Assembly: GCA_031289895.1 (NCBI GenBank) | Contig: JAITOP010000233.1 | Span: forward strand, 1-14,002 | Length of the DNA stretch: 14,002 nt | Reading direction: 5' to 3' | Source of the DNA: Prevotellaceae bacterium | GTDB taxonomy: Bacteria; Bacteroidota; Bacteroidia; Bacteroidales; UBA932 | Part shown: positions 1 through 7,000 of the stretch, one piece after another | Numbering within the stretch: position 1 is the stretch's first letter | Layout: every line of letters begins with the position of its first letter | Notes under the pieces: model-generated | What the model saw: only the letters and a program-made list of their open reading frames with translations | Told to the model about the DNA's origin: nothing | The model's database searches: none | Program-made: the position numbers and the translations under genes

Positions 1-4
1 TTTT

Positions 5-42
5 AAAAATATGAGAGGCTGTCCAAAATAAGGGCAGCCTCT
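5..42 (-). terminator. Intrinsic terminator after tRNA-Arg
   Basis: An inverted repeat pairs positions 14-24 with 32-42 (core GAGGCTG/CAGCCTC, one G-U pair in RNA) around a 7-nt A/T loop. On the minus strand the hairpin is followed by ATATTTTT, a U-rich tail, so it fits the end of the rplS-tRNA transcript. The plus strand also has a T-rich tail (CTTTTCATTTTT), so it may work in both directions. Confidence 0.8.
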
Positions 43-53
43 TTTCATTTTTG

Positions 54-127
54 TGACTCCGACAGGATTCAAACCTGTAACCTTCTGATCCGTAGTCAGA
101 TGCTCTATTCAGTTGAGCCACGGAGCC
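54..127 (-). tRNA. tRNA-Arg (anticodon ACG)
   Basis: A full cloverleaf folds on the minus strand: acceptor stem GGCTCCG/CGGAGTC (one G-U pair), D arm GCTC/GAGC, anticodon stem TCTGA/TCAGA with the 7-nt loop CTACGGA, a 5-nt variable region, and T arm ACAGG/CCTGT with loop TTTGAAT. The loop gives anticodon ACG, so it reads arginine CGN codons; A34 is normally deaminated to inosine by TadA. Including discriminator A73 it is 74 nt. CCA is not encoded and must be added after transcription. It lies 13 nt after the rplS stop codon and just before a terminator, so it is probably cut from the rplS transcript. Confidence 0.96.
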
Positions 128-140
128 TGATAAATCCGTT

Positions 141-515
141 TTATTTTTCAGCCGAACTTGCCGAAACAAAACGTTTTTCTTTTAATCTTGCTTTCTTTCC
201 TGTAAGTTTGCGCAAATAGTAAATTCTTGCTCTGCGTACTTTTGCGTATTTGTTTACTTCAATATTTTCAATAAAGGGAGAAATTATCGGGAAAATACGT
301 TCTACGCCTACGCCGTCCGAAATTTTACGAATGGTAAATGTTTTGGCGCTTCCTTTTTTCACTTGTATTACAACTCCGCGAAAATTCTGAAGTCTTTCTT
401 TGTTACCTTCTTTAATTTTATAAGTAACAGTAATAGTATCACCTGCTTTGAATGCGGGAAATTCCTTTGTTTGTTCGTTTGCAAATGCCTGTTCGGCAAC
501 TTTTATTAAGTCCAT
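141..515 (-). CDS. rplS: 50S ribosomal protein L19
   Basis: This encodes a 124-residue protein with clear L19 signatures: the N-terminal FKAGDTITV segment, the NFRGVVIQ stretch near residue 45, GVGVERIFP near residue 70, and the C-terminal VRRARIYYLRKLTGKKARLKE-type basic region. L19 sits at the interface of the 30S and 50S ribosomal subunits and is near-universal in bacteria. The length is slightly above the usual 115-118, owing to a short Ser/Ala/Glu tail. The ATG start has no Shine-Dalgarno sequence, only an A-rich leader, which is normal for Bacteroidota. It has its own promoter candidate at 589-618 and is followed closely by tRNA-Arg and a terminator, giving a mixed mRNA-tRNA transcription unit. 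Confidence 0.97.
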   Translation of the reverse strand: MDLIKVAEQAFANEQTKEFPAFKAGDTITVTYKIKEGNKERLQNFRGVVIQVKKGSAKTFTIRKISDGVGVERIFPIISPFIENIEVNKYAKVRRARIYYLRKLTGKKARLKEKRFVSASSAEK

Positions 516-540
516 TTCTTTAAATTTTTTTTGTTTATTC

Positions 541-574
541 AGGCAACGTTATCGAACTAAAATAAGAGGTTGCT
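541..574 (-). promoter_or_regulatory. Hairpin in rplS leader (possible regulatory site)
   Basis: In the predicted rplS 5' leader, GCAAC (569-573 read on minus) can pair with GTTGC (543-547) around a 21-nt loop, with one possible wobble extension. Some ribosomal protein leaders, including L19 leaders in certain phyla, bind their own product, but a 5-bp stem alone does not show this. The call is tentative. Confidence 0.25.
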
Positions 575-588
575 CTGATTTTGGGCTG

Positions 589-618
589 CAAAGGTAATAA
601 ATTTTTATGAATCGCAAA
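589..618 (-). promoter_or_regulatory. Predicted promoter of rplS
   Basis: On the minus strand there is TTTG (615-618), an 18-bp spacer, and TACCTTTG (589-596), matching the Bacteroidota -33 TTTG / -7 TAnnTTTG consensus. Transcription would start near 582, leaving a leader of roughly 65 nt before the rplS start at 515. Confidence 0.65.
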
Positions 619-634
619 TATTATTTCAAAAAAA

Positions 635-919
635 TTATTTTTTTGTCAGTTCGCTGATTCTTTTAAAGAACCCATCAATGCTTACAAGTAAATCTTTGGT
701 AAGATTCTTGTAATGAGCCTTTACAAGTTTTTTATTATCTTTACCATCCGGTTGATTTACTCTTTCAAACAATTGATTTCTAAACTCAACCGCATTGTTG
801 ATAATTTCCATTGCTCCTTCTTTTTTATCGGGATACAAATAAGCCAAAGTATAACTATCGCTTAAAACTTCGCTTACTAAATAATCAATATCCTTTTTAA
901 GATTACGTAATTTTGCCAT
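635..919 (-). CDS. Conserved small protein of unknown function
   Basis: This encodes 94 residues, rich in Lys, Asp, Glu and Leu, and looks fully alpha-helical; no signal peptide, membrane segment or cysteine is present, so it is probably a soluble cytoplasmic protein. It begins MAKLRNLKKDIDYLVSEV and ends in a Lys-rich SELTKK tail. I recognise the pattern as that of small hypothetical proteins often annotated in Bacteroidales genomes, but I know of no function. The frame keeps a natural codon composition and has a TAACTTTG promoter element 30 bp upstream, which supports it as a real gene. It lies upstream of rplS on the same strand, but rplS has its own promoter, so read-through rather than a strict operon is likely. 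Confidence 0.8.
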   Translation of the reverse strand: MAKLRNLKKDIDYLVSEVLSDSYTLAYLYPDKKEGAMEIINNAVEFRNQLFERVNQPDGKDNKKLVKAHYKNLTKDLLVSIDGFFKRISELTKK

Positions 920-948
920 TTTCTTTTATAATTTTATGTTTAAGTTTG

Positions 949-956
949 CAAAGTTA
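949..956 (-). promoter_or_regulatory. -7 element upstream of the 94-residue gene
   Basis: TAACTTTG on the minus strand matches TAnnTTTG exactly. No clear TTTG -33 element is at the expected distance; the nearest candidate is TTTCG near 977-980. The start codon would be about 20-25 nt from the transcription start. Confidence 0.5.
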
Positions 957-1114
957 GTAAAAAATTTTGATTTGACGAAAGCAATTTTTTTCGTTTCGTA
1001 TTTGGTGAATATTTTTGTTGATTTAGAAAAAATGTATGGTATAGCGATAAATAAATAAAGTATGGAAATGCGAAATTATTTATCGAAAATATCTTTGGAA
1101 AATGATAAAAAAAA

Positions 1115-1143
1115 CATAATTATAACGTTTATATCATAATTAT
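1115..1143 (+). repeat. Paired direct repeats, candidate operator
   Basis: CATAATTAT occurs exactly twice, at 1115-1123 and 1135-1143, with start points 20 bp apart, close to two helical turns. Each is followed within 2-4 bp by CGTTT. The pair sits immediately upstream of the predicted -33 element of the Bat promoter, at about -65 and -45, which is where an activator would bind. The inner ATAATTAT is itself palindromic, and the region is AT-rich, so chance is possible. Confidence 0.4.
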
Positions 1144-1149
1144 TTAGCG

Positions 1150-1178
1150 TTTGTTAGTTAATCATTACACTATTTTTG
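1150..1178 (+). promoter_or_regulatory. Predicted promoter of the Bat operon
   Basis: TTTG at 1150-1153, a 17-bp spacer and TATTTTTG at 1171-1178 match the Bacteroidota TTTG / TAnnTTTG consensus. Transcription would begin near 1185, giving a leader of about 80 nt before the MoxR start. A second, poorer -7-like sequence, CACCTTTG at 1221-1228, has no -33 partner. Confidence 0.55.
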
Positions 1179-1265
1179 CTATATTAACATTTATTAAAAC
1201 TGTATTTTGTAAAAAAATATCACCTTTGCGCACCAGAATAAGAAACGCTAAAATTTTTATATAAT

Positions 1266-2258
1266 ATGAGCGAAATCAATATTAAAGAATTAAACGAAAA
1301 AATTCAACACGAAAGCGCCTTTGTAGATATTGTAAATATCGAGATGAACAAGGTGATTGTAGGACAAAAACATTTGATAGAAAGCCTTCTTATAGGCTTA
1401 CTGTCTAACGGACACATTCTTTTGGAAGGTGTGCCGGGGCTTGCTAAAACACTTGCAATAAATACACTTGCAAGTATTGTTGACGCCAAATTTAATCGTA
1501 TTCAGTTTACTCCCGACTTGTTGCCTGCCGACCTTATAGGAACGCAGATTTACAGTCAGAAGAACGAAACATTTCAAGTGCGCAAAGGTCCTGTTTTTGC
1601 AAACTTTATTCTTGCCGATGAAATAAACCGTTCGCCGGCAAAAGTACAAAGCGCGTTGCTTGAAGCAATGCAGGAACGCCAGATTACAATTGGCGATGAA
1701 ACATTTAAACTTCCCGAACCGTTTTTGGTATTGGCAACACAAAATCCGATTGAGCAAGAAGGAACATACCCGCTTCCCGAAGCTCAGGTTGACCGGTTTA
1801 TGCTTAAAGTTGTGATATCATATCCGAAAAAAGAAGAGGAAAAACTGATAATTCGTCAGAACATAAGCGGTGAATTTCCTAAATCGTTACAGGTGTTAAA
1901 GCCCGAAGATATTACCCGCGCACGCAGCGTTGTTCGCGATGTTTATATGGACGAAAAAATAGAGCGATACATTGTAGATATAGTATTTGCAACACGTACG
2001 CCTAACGATTACGGAATAGGAAGTCTTACAAATATGATTTCATTCGGAGGTTCGCCGCGTGCAAGTATTTGTATGTCGATGGCGGCAAAAGCCTACGCAT
2101 TCATTAAACGCAGAGGATATGTAATACCCGAAGATGTGCGCGCAGTATGCTACGATGTTTTGCGTCATCGTATAGGATTGACTTACGAGGCTGAGGCTGA
2201 AAATATCACATCCGAAGATATTATTACACAAATATTAAATGTGGTTGAAGTACCTTAA
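1266..2258 (+). CDS. MoxR-family AAA+ ATPase of the Bat operon
   Basis: This encodes a 330-residue cytoplasmic AAA+ ATPase of the MoxR family (AAA_3 core plus C-terminal lid). Visible motifs are Walker A GVPGLAKT at 55-62, Walker B FILADEINR at 114-122, sensor 1 LATQNP at 156-161 and the EAQVDRF segment at 172-178. After the core comes the typical helical lid ending in LTYEAEAEN. MoxR ATPases form rings and act as chaperone-like remodellers with VWA-domain partners, and such partners (DUF58 protein, BatA, BatB) follow directly. The ATG start lies downstream of the only good promoter in the region, so this is the first gene of an eight-gene operon. Length and motifs are complete; nothing suggests decay. 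Confidence 0.95.
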   Translation: MSEINIKELNEKIQHESAFVDIVNIEMNKVIVGQKHLIESLLIGLLSNGHILLEGVPGLAKTLAINTLASIVDAKFNRIQFTPDLLPADLIGTQIYSQKNETFQVRKGPVFANFILADEINRSPAKVQSALLEAMQERQITIGDETFKLPEPFLVLATQNPIEQEGTYPLPEAQVDRFMLKVVISYPKKEEEKLIIRQNISGEFPKSLQVLKPEDITRARSVVRDVYMDEKIERYIVDIVFATRTPNDYGIGSLTNMISFGGSPRASICMSMAAKAYAFIKRRGYVIPEDVRAVCYDVLRHRIGLTYEAEAENITSEDIITQILNVVEVP

Positions 2259-2299
2259 AATTATATTTGTTTTGGAAATATAAAAATTAAATTTGTTTG

Positions 2300-3184
2300 A
2301 TGGAAGCAACAGAACTACTGAAAACAGTCAGAAGAATTGAAATTAAAACACGAGGATTATCGCATCAGATTTTTGCGGGCGAATACCACAGTGCGTTTAA
2401 AGGACGAGGTATGACGTTTAGCGAAGTTCGCGAATATCAGTACGGCGACGATATTAGAACGATAGACTGGAATGTTACCGCGCGTTTTAATACTCCGTTT
2501 GTGAAAATTTATGAAGAAGAACGTGAACTTACCGTGATGTTGCTTGTGGATGTAAGCGGTTCGAGAATGTTTGGAACAACAAACAAACTTAAAAAAGATT
2601 TGGTTACCGAAATAGCAGCAGTACTTTCGTTTTCGGCAGGATTAAATAATGACAAAGTAGGCGTAATATTTTTTAGCGATAAAATAGAAAAATTTATACC
2701 GCCAAAAAAAGGACGCGCACATACTTTACGCATAATACGCGAACTTATCGAATTTAAACCCGAAAATAACAAAACAAATATTTCGGAAGCCTTACGATTT
2801 CTTACAAACGCAATAAAAAAATCGTGTACCGCATTTATACTTTCTGATATGCTTGATGTTAACACCGAAAGCGTACAGCCGAATTTTGAAGATGCGCTGA
2901 AAATTGCCGGCAACAAACACGATATAGCAGCAATAAGAATTTACGACAAACGCGAAGAAAAAATGCCCAACGTAGGAATCATACGTTTTAAAGATGCCGA
3001 AACAGGAAAAATTACATTTGTTGATACATCACTCAAATCGGTACGTAATAATTATACCGAATGGATGGAAAAAATGAACGAAAATCTGAAATACACACTT
3101 TCAAAATGCAGAGTTGACAACGTTAGCATTAGCACAGACGAAGATTACGTGAAACCGTTAATAAAATTATTCAAAAAGAGATGA
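2300..3184 (+). CDS. DUF58 (VWA-like) domain protein
   Basis: This encodes 294 residues of a soluble protein of the DUF58 family, which adopts a VWA-like fold and nearly always accompanies MoxR ATPases. The diagnostic motif GDDIRTIDWNVTAR spans residues 49-62, and a MIDAS-type DVSGS metal-binding motif lies at 84-88 after the VMLLV strand. I chose the ATG at 2300; a TTG one codon upstream (2297) would add a single residue. The 41-bp gap to the ATPase gene contains no terminator. The stop codon overlaps the next start in an ATGA junction at 3181-3184, so translation of the next gene is probably coupled. No signal peptide or membrane span is present. It is the likely cytoplasmic partner of the ATPase. 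Confidence 0.93.
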   Translation: MEATELLKTVRRIEIKTRGLSHQIFAGEYHSAFKGRGMTFSEVREYQYGDDIRTIDWNVTARFNTPFVKIYEEERELTVMLLVDVSGSRMFGTTNKLKKDLVTEIAAVLSFSAGLNNDKVGVIFFSDKIEKFIPPKKGRAHTLRIIRELIEFKPENNKTNISEALRFLTNAIKKSCTAFILSDMLDVNTESVQPNFEDALKIAGNKHDIAAIRIYDKREEKMPNVGIIRFKDAETGKITFVDTSLKSVRNNYTEWMEKMNENLKYTLSKCRVDNVSISTDEDYVKPLIKLFKKR

Positions 3185-4191
3185 TAAAACGAATAAAATA
3201 TATTGTATTTTTATGTTGTTTGCTTACTTATGCAAATACTTTTGCGCAAGAAGTGAAAGGCTTTGAACTTTCGATAGACAAAGACACAATACTTATTGGC
3301 GACCATATTACTTTAAGCGTAAAATATAAATTTAATCCGCGACTTATTGCGAGTTTCCCCGAGCTTAAAGATACTATCGTTCCCGGAGTTGAACTTGTGC
3401 GCGAACTGCAAATTGATACCATTCGCATAGAAAATACAATTTCGGAATATGTAAAAAAATACATAATAACTTCGTTCGACAGCGGACATTATTTTATAAT
3501 GTTTCCGATTATAGTAGAAAAACCCGACGATATTGAAAATCCCGATACGTTAGTTTCAAATGTTGTACAATTTCATGTAAATACAATTCCTGTTGATACG
3601 CTCACATACACAATGTTCGACATAAAAGAACAGGTGCGGTATCCGATTATGTTAGACGAAGTTTTGCTGTGGGTTTTTATTATCGTAGCGGCGATTGCTA
3701 TCATAATTTTAGGAATAATTTTGTATCGAAGGTGGAAAAACAAACAACCGCTTTTCGGAAAAGCAAAACCGAAAATTCCGCCGCACGTTTTGGCATTCAA
3801 AGAATTGAGTTTGCTGAAAACAGAAAAATTGTGGCAACAAGGAAAAGTAAAATTGTATTATACACGAATTACTGATATAATAAGAAAATATATCGAAGAC
3901 AGTTTTGCTATAGCCGCAATGGAAAAAACATCCGACGAAATACTTAATGAGATTAAGAAAAATAAAATCGACAAATTATATTCGTTCGATAAATTGCGCG
4001 AAATGTTTTATACATCCGACTTGGTGAAATTTGCAAAATATCAGTCAACGCCCGACGAAAACGAAACATCGTTTAATACGGCTTATGAATTTGTAACAAA
4101 CACACAACCACAACAAGAAACGGAAACGGAACAAACCGCCGAATTGCAGATTGTCGCCGAAAAAAATAAGGAGGAAAATACAAATGAATAG
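3181..4191 (+). CDS. Membrane-anchored Bat-operon protein of unknown function
   Basis: This encodes 336 residues. An N-terminal signal peptide (residues 1-22, ending TFAQ) is followed by a beta-rich exported part (about 24-155), one membrane span at about 161-182, then a basic stop-transfer sequence (RRWKNK) and a helical cytoplasmic tail. The tail has a pattern close to that at the end of BatD in this operon: YTRITDIIRKYIED, then MEKTSDEIL, then SDLVKFAKY. The last 30 residues are Gln/Glu/Thr-rich and probably disordered. Position between the DUF58 gene and batA matches that of DUF4381-like proteins in other MoxR-VWA operons, but the family assignment is inference. It overlaps its neighbours at both ends (4 and 8 bp), showing tight translational coupling. 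A scaffold or anchor role is plausible. Confidence 0.85.
   Translation: MIKRIKYIVFLCCLLTYANTFAQEVKGFELSIDKDTILIGDHITLSVKYKFNPRLIASFPELKDTIVPGVELVRELQIDTIRIENTISEYVKKYIITSFDSGHYFIMFPIIVEKPDDIENPDTLVSNVVQFHVNTIPVDTLTYTMFDIKEQVRYPIMLDEVLLWVFIIVAAIAIIILGIILYRRWKNKQPLFGKAKPKIPPHVLAFKELSLLKTEKLWQQGKVKLYYTRITDIIRKYIEDSFAIAAMEKTSDEILNEIKKNKIDKLYSFDKLREMFYTSDLVKFAKYQSTPDENETSFNTAYEFVTNTQPQQETETEQTAELQIVAEKNKEENTNE
4168..4174 (+). promoter_or_regulatory. Shine-Dalgarno sequence of batA
   Basis: AAGGAGG lies 9 nt before the ATG at 4184. Such a strong site is unusual in Bacteroidota. It also encodes Lys-Glu-Glu in the preceding gene, so codon composition could explain it. Its placement supports the ATG at 4184 over an upstream in-frame TTG at 4151. 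Confidence 0.5.
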
Positions 4192-5170
4192 TTTTGAATA
4201 TCCTAAAATATTATATCTGCTTTTGTTGATTATACCTGTAATTGCGTGGTACGTACTTAAAACTTCGCGCACCAAAACATCATTGCAAATATCTACAATA
4301 TCAGGATTTTCGGGCGCAAAAAAAGGCTTGCGTTACTATTTGCAGCACCTTCCTTTTGCGTTGATGTGTATTGCGATGGCGGCAATAATTTTGGCAGCGG
4401 CGCGTCCTCGCTCGTCAACAAAATCTGAAACAATTGACACCGAAGGCATCGACATTGTTTTATCTCTTGATGTTTCGGGAAGTATGCTTGCACGCGATTT
4501 TAAACCCGACAGAATTGAGGCTGCAAAAGCCATTGCAACACAATTTATATCCGAAAGAGTATCAGACCGTATGGGTTTAGTGATTTTTGCAGGCGAAAGT
4601 TTTACACAATGCCCGCTCACAACAGATAAAGCAACATTAATAAATTTGCTTAGCGAAGTTCATACGGGAATGATTGAAGATATGACCGCAATAGGCAACG
4701 GATTGGCAACAGCAGTAGCGCGACTGAAAGACAGCAATGCCAAAAGTCGTATAATAATTTTGCTTACTGACGGTGTTAATAATGCAGGCGAAATTGCGCC
4801 AATGATGGCATCAGAAATGGCTGAACAATACAAAATCAGAGTTTATACGATTGGCATTGGACAAAACGGAATGGCGCCATATCCCGTAGCATCTCCATTC
4901 GGTATAAAATTTGAAAATGTACCTGTCGAAATTGACGAGGACCTGCTGATAGAAATATCGAAGAGAACAGATGGAAAATATTTTCGTGCAACAAGCAACA
5001 CAAAATTGCAGGAAATATATCAGGAAATTAATGAGATGGAAAAAACAAAAACATCCATCGATTCATTTAATGTTTACAGCGAAGAATATGTACCGTTTGC
5101 AATAATCGGTCTTGGACTTTTATTATTAGGAATATTATTACGTTTATTTATTTTGAAGATTTTACCATAA
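4184..5170 (+). CDS. batA: BatA, VWA-domain membrane protein
   Basis: This encodes 328 residues. Hydrophobic segments at about 7-25 and 54-74 flank a short basic loop, a VWA domain spans about 88-285, and a C-terminal membrane span lies at about 303-325. The MIDAS metal site is complete: DVSGS at 96-100, Thr168 in DMTAIGNG, and Asp196 in LLTDG. The layout is that of BatA proteins from Bacteroidota, Leptospira and Francisella, which interact with MoxR ATPases and other Bat proteins and affect stress tolerance. The ATG at 4184 was chosen because it gives a normal BatA N-terminus and has a Shine-Dalgarno sequence; the longer frame starts with TTG and overlaps its neighbour more. It overlaps the preceding gene by 8 bp and batB follows after a single base. 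Confidence 0.95.
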   Translation: MNSFEYPKILYLLLLIIPVIAWYVLKTSRTKTSLQISTISGFSGAKKGLRYYLQHLPFALMCIAMAAIILAAARPRSSTKSETIDTEGIDIVLSLDVSGSMLARDFKPDRIEAAKAIATQFISERVSDRMGLVIFAGESFTQCPLTTDKATLINLLSEVHTGMIEDMTAIGNGLATAVARLKDSNAKSRIIILLTDGVNNAGEIAPMMASEMAEQYKIRVYTIGIGQNGMAPYPVASPFGIKFENVPVEIDEDLLIEISKRTDGKYFRATSNTKLQEIYQEINEMEKTKTSIDSFNVYSEEYVPFAIIGLGLLLLGILLRLFILKILP

Positions 5171-5171
5171 T

Positions 5172-6224
5172 ATGTTTAGATTTGCACAGTCAGAATACTT
5201 ACTTTTGTTGTTGATAATACCATTATTGATAATCATTTACGCAATATGTGCAATGCGCAAACGGCGGTTGCTTGCAAAAATAGGCGATATAAAATTAATA
5301 TCGCAGCTAATGCCCGATGTTTCGCGGCGCAGAGGATGGTTTAAAATAATTCTGTTTTGCGCAGCCATATTTTGCATAATAATAGCATTGTCGCGCCCGC
5401 AAACAGGAGCAAAAGTAAAAAAAGAAGAAACAGGCAAAGGCTGCGAAGTTATGATTTTACTTGATGTATCAAACAGCATGCTGGCGCAGGATTTTAAACC
5501 CACAAGGCTCGAAAGAGCAAAACTAGCAATATCGCATTTGGTTGACCGGCTGAAAAACGACCGCATAGGGCTTATTGTTTTTGCAGGCGATGCTTTTGTT
5601 CAGTTGCCAATTACAAGCGATTATGTTTCGGCAAAAATATTTTTGAAATCAATAAGTCCGGGAATTGTTCCGGTACAAGGCACAAATATTTCAAAAGCAA
5701 TAACTTTGGCAAAACAATCGTTTACCGATAAAAGCGAAAAAAGCCGCGCAATAATAATAATTTCAGACGGCGAAGACCACGAAGAAGGAAGCACAGAAAT
5801 AGCCCGCGATGCAGCAAATAACGGAATCATAATACACACGGTAGGAATAGGTTCAACAAAAGGCACGCAGATAAAACTGCCCGATGGAAATTTTTTGAAA
5901 GATAAAAACGGCGATGTGGTTACTACCCGATTAAATGAAACAATATTAAAAACAATAGCACAGGAAACAAAAGGAATTTATTTTGCCGCAACAAACGCCG
6001 ATTTAGGTTTGTCGAAAATAATAGACAACATTCACGAAATGGAAAAGAAAGAAATTACCAAAATTAAATACGACGAATATCGCGAATGGTTTGTATATTT
6101 TCTGCTGCTTTCGTTAATATTAATAATTGCAGAAATGTTGGTGCTGGAGCGTAAAAATAAATGGCTCAACAGTATTGATATATTTAGAAGTAAAAAATTG
6201 AAATTGAAAAATCAAAAAGAATGA
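5172..6224 (+). CDS. batB: BatB, VWA-domain membrane protein
   Basis: This encodes 350 residues and is a clear paralogue of the BatA encoded directly upstream. Membrane segments are at about 8-28 and 57-74, the VWA domain at about 91-290, and a last span at about 307-325, followed by a basic Lys-rich cytoplasmic tail. The MIDAS residues are present: DVSNS at 98-102, Thr171 in VQGTNIS and Asp199 in IISDGEDHEEG. The Gly-to-Asn change inside DxSxS leaves the metal-binding Asp and Ser residues intact. Unlike BatA it carries a short hairpin insert (LPDGNFLKDKNGD, 236-248) before the last VWA helix. BatA and BatB are known to associate in the envelope in other bacteria. It begins 1 bp after batA and overlaps batC in an ATGA junction. 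Confidence 0.95.
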   Translation: MFRFAQSEYLLLLLIIPLLIIIYAICAMRKRRLLAKIGDIKLISQLMPDVSRRRGWFKIILFCAAIFCIIIALSRPQTGAKVKKEETGKGCEVMILLDVSNSMLAQDFKPTRLERAKLAISHLVDRLKNDRIGLIVFAGDAFVQLPITSDYVSAKIFLKSISPGIVPVQGTNISKAITLAKQSFTDKSEKSRAIIIISDGEDHEEGSTEIARDAANNGIIIHTVGIGSTKGTQIKLPDGNFLKDKNGDVVTTRLNETILKTIAQETKGIYFAATNADLGLSKIIDNIHEMEKKEITKIKYDEYREWFVYFLLLSLILIIAEMLVLERKNKWLNSIDIFRSKKLKLKNQKE

Positions 6225-6988
6225 AAAAAATATTAGCAATATTATTATTTGTATTTATAATTTTTGACGCATATTCACAAAAAGCCGAGCGCAGTGATAT
6301 GCGGCAAGGCAACAAATTATATAAACAACAAAAATATGCGGATGCCGAAACTGCATATCGGCGCGGGCTGCAAAAAAATCCCGAATCGGCAAAAGGTAAA
6401 TATAATCTGGCAAATTCGATTTACCGACAAGAAAGTTACGAAGACGCAGCAAAACTATATAAAGAACTTGCTAAACCCAAAATTGATTCTACACAACCTG
6501 TGCAGACATATCACAATTTGGGAAACGCAATGCTGAAACAGGCTATAAAAGATAAAGAACAGCAAGGACAACACGTTGCCGCAAATCAAGAAAAACTCAA
6601 AGAAAGCATCGATGCCTACAAAAAAGCGTTGAAACTAAATCCGTCTGATATGGAAACCAAATCGAATCTGGCTTACGCACAAAAACTTTTGTCTAAAAAC
6701 GGCGGCGGTGGCGGCGGCGGCGGCGGCGGAAATAATAATCAACAAAATCAGGATAAAGACAATCAGGATAAAGATAATCAAAATCAGGATAATAATGACG
6801 ATAAGCAAAACCAAGAGCAGAAAGATAATAACGACAACGGAAAGCAACAGCAGCAACACGCTATGAGCAAACAGGATATCGACAGAATGTTGGATGCCGT
6901 GCGCGCACAGGAAGAAAAAACAAAAGAAAAAGTAGATAGAGAAAAAGCAGAAGCTGCAAAAAAAGTAACACCCGAAAAAAATTGGTAA
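6221..6988 (+). CDS. batC: BatC, exported TPR protein
   Basis: This encodes 255 residues: signal peptide 1-20 (ending AYSQ), then TPR helices at about 24-85 and 95-160, with typical units such as GNKLYKQQKYADAETAYRRG and YNLANSIYRQESYEDAAKLY. A run of ten glycines (161-170) then joins a very Asn/Gln/Asp/Lys-rich segment (171-213). The C-terminal piece, MSKQDIDRMLDAVRAQEEKT and onward, ending EKNW, is the conserved BatC end. The protein is probably periplasmic or surface-facing and offers a protein-binding TPR scaffold to BatA/BatB. The start overlaps the batB stop (ATGA). The glycine run and NQDKD repeat are encoded by tandem DNA repeats and could vary in length between strains. Confidence 0.9.
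   Translation: MKKILAILLFVFIIFDAYSQKAERSDMRQGNKLYKQQKYADAETAYRRGLQKNPESAKGKYNLANSIYRQESYEDAAKLYKELAKPKIDSTQPVQTYHNLGNAMLKQAIKDKEQQGQHVAANQEKLKESIDAYKKALKLNPSDMETKSNLAYAQKLLSKNGGGGGGGGGGNNNQQNQDKDNQDKDNQNQDNNDDKQNQEQKDNNDNGKQQQQHAMSKQDIDRMLDAVRAQEEKTKEKVDREKAEAAKKVTPEKNW
6701..6730 (+). repeat. GGN triplet run in batC
   Basis: Ten GGN codons in a row (nine GGC/GGT and a final GGA) encode the polyglycine linker of BatC. The near-pure GGC run, interrupted by one GGT, is prone to slippage but changes length in frame. A 15-bp direct repeat coding NQDKD twice follows at 6746-6775. Confidence 0.8.
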
Positions 6989-7000
6989 AAATCATCATAT

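Larger units (their letters stand above)
920..1265. other. Divergent AT-rich intergenic region
   Basis: This 346-bp stretch between the divergent 94-residue gene and the Bat operon holds no credible reading frame. It contains the minus-strand -7 element at 949-956, a plus-strand promoter at 1150-1178 and a pair of CATAATTAT direct repeats at 1115-1143. The stretch between about 985 and 1110 is AT-rich with nothing else I can name. Confidence 0.7.

Noticed and set aside
1221..1228. CACCTTTG as the main Bat promoter -7 element
   Set aside because: It misses the first consensus base and has no TTTG at the required distance; the 1150-1178 promoter fits better.
2266..2295. TTTG-N18-TAAATTTG promoter match between the ATPase and DUF58 genes
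   Set aside because: It ends 5 bp before the DUF58 start codon, which would make the transcript almost leaderless, and T-rich intergenic sequence gives such matches by chance; operon read-through explains expression.
4151..4183. Longer BatA with an upstream TTG start
   Set aside because: It would add a basic stretch not typical of BatA and enlarge the overlap; the ATG at 4184 has a Shine-Dalgarno sequence at proper distance.
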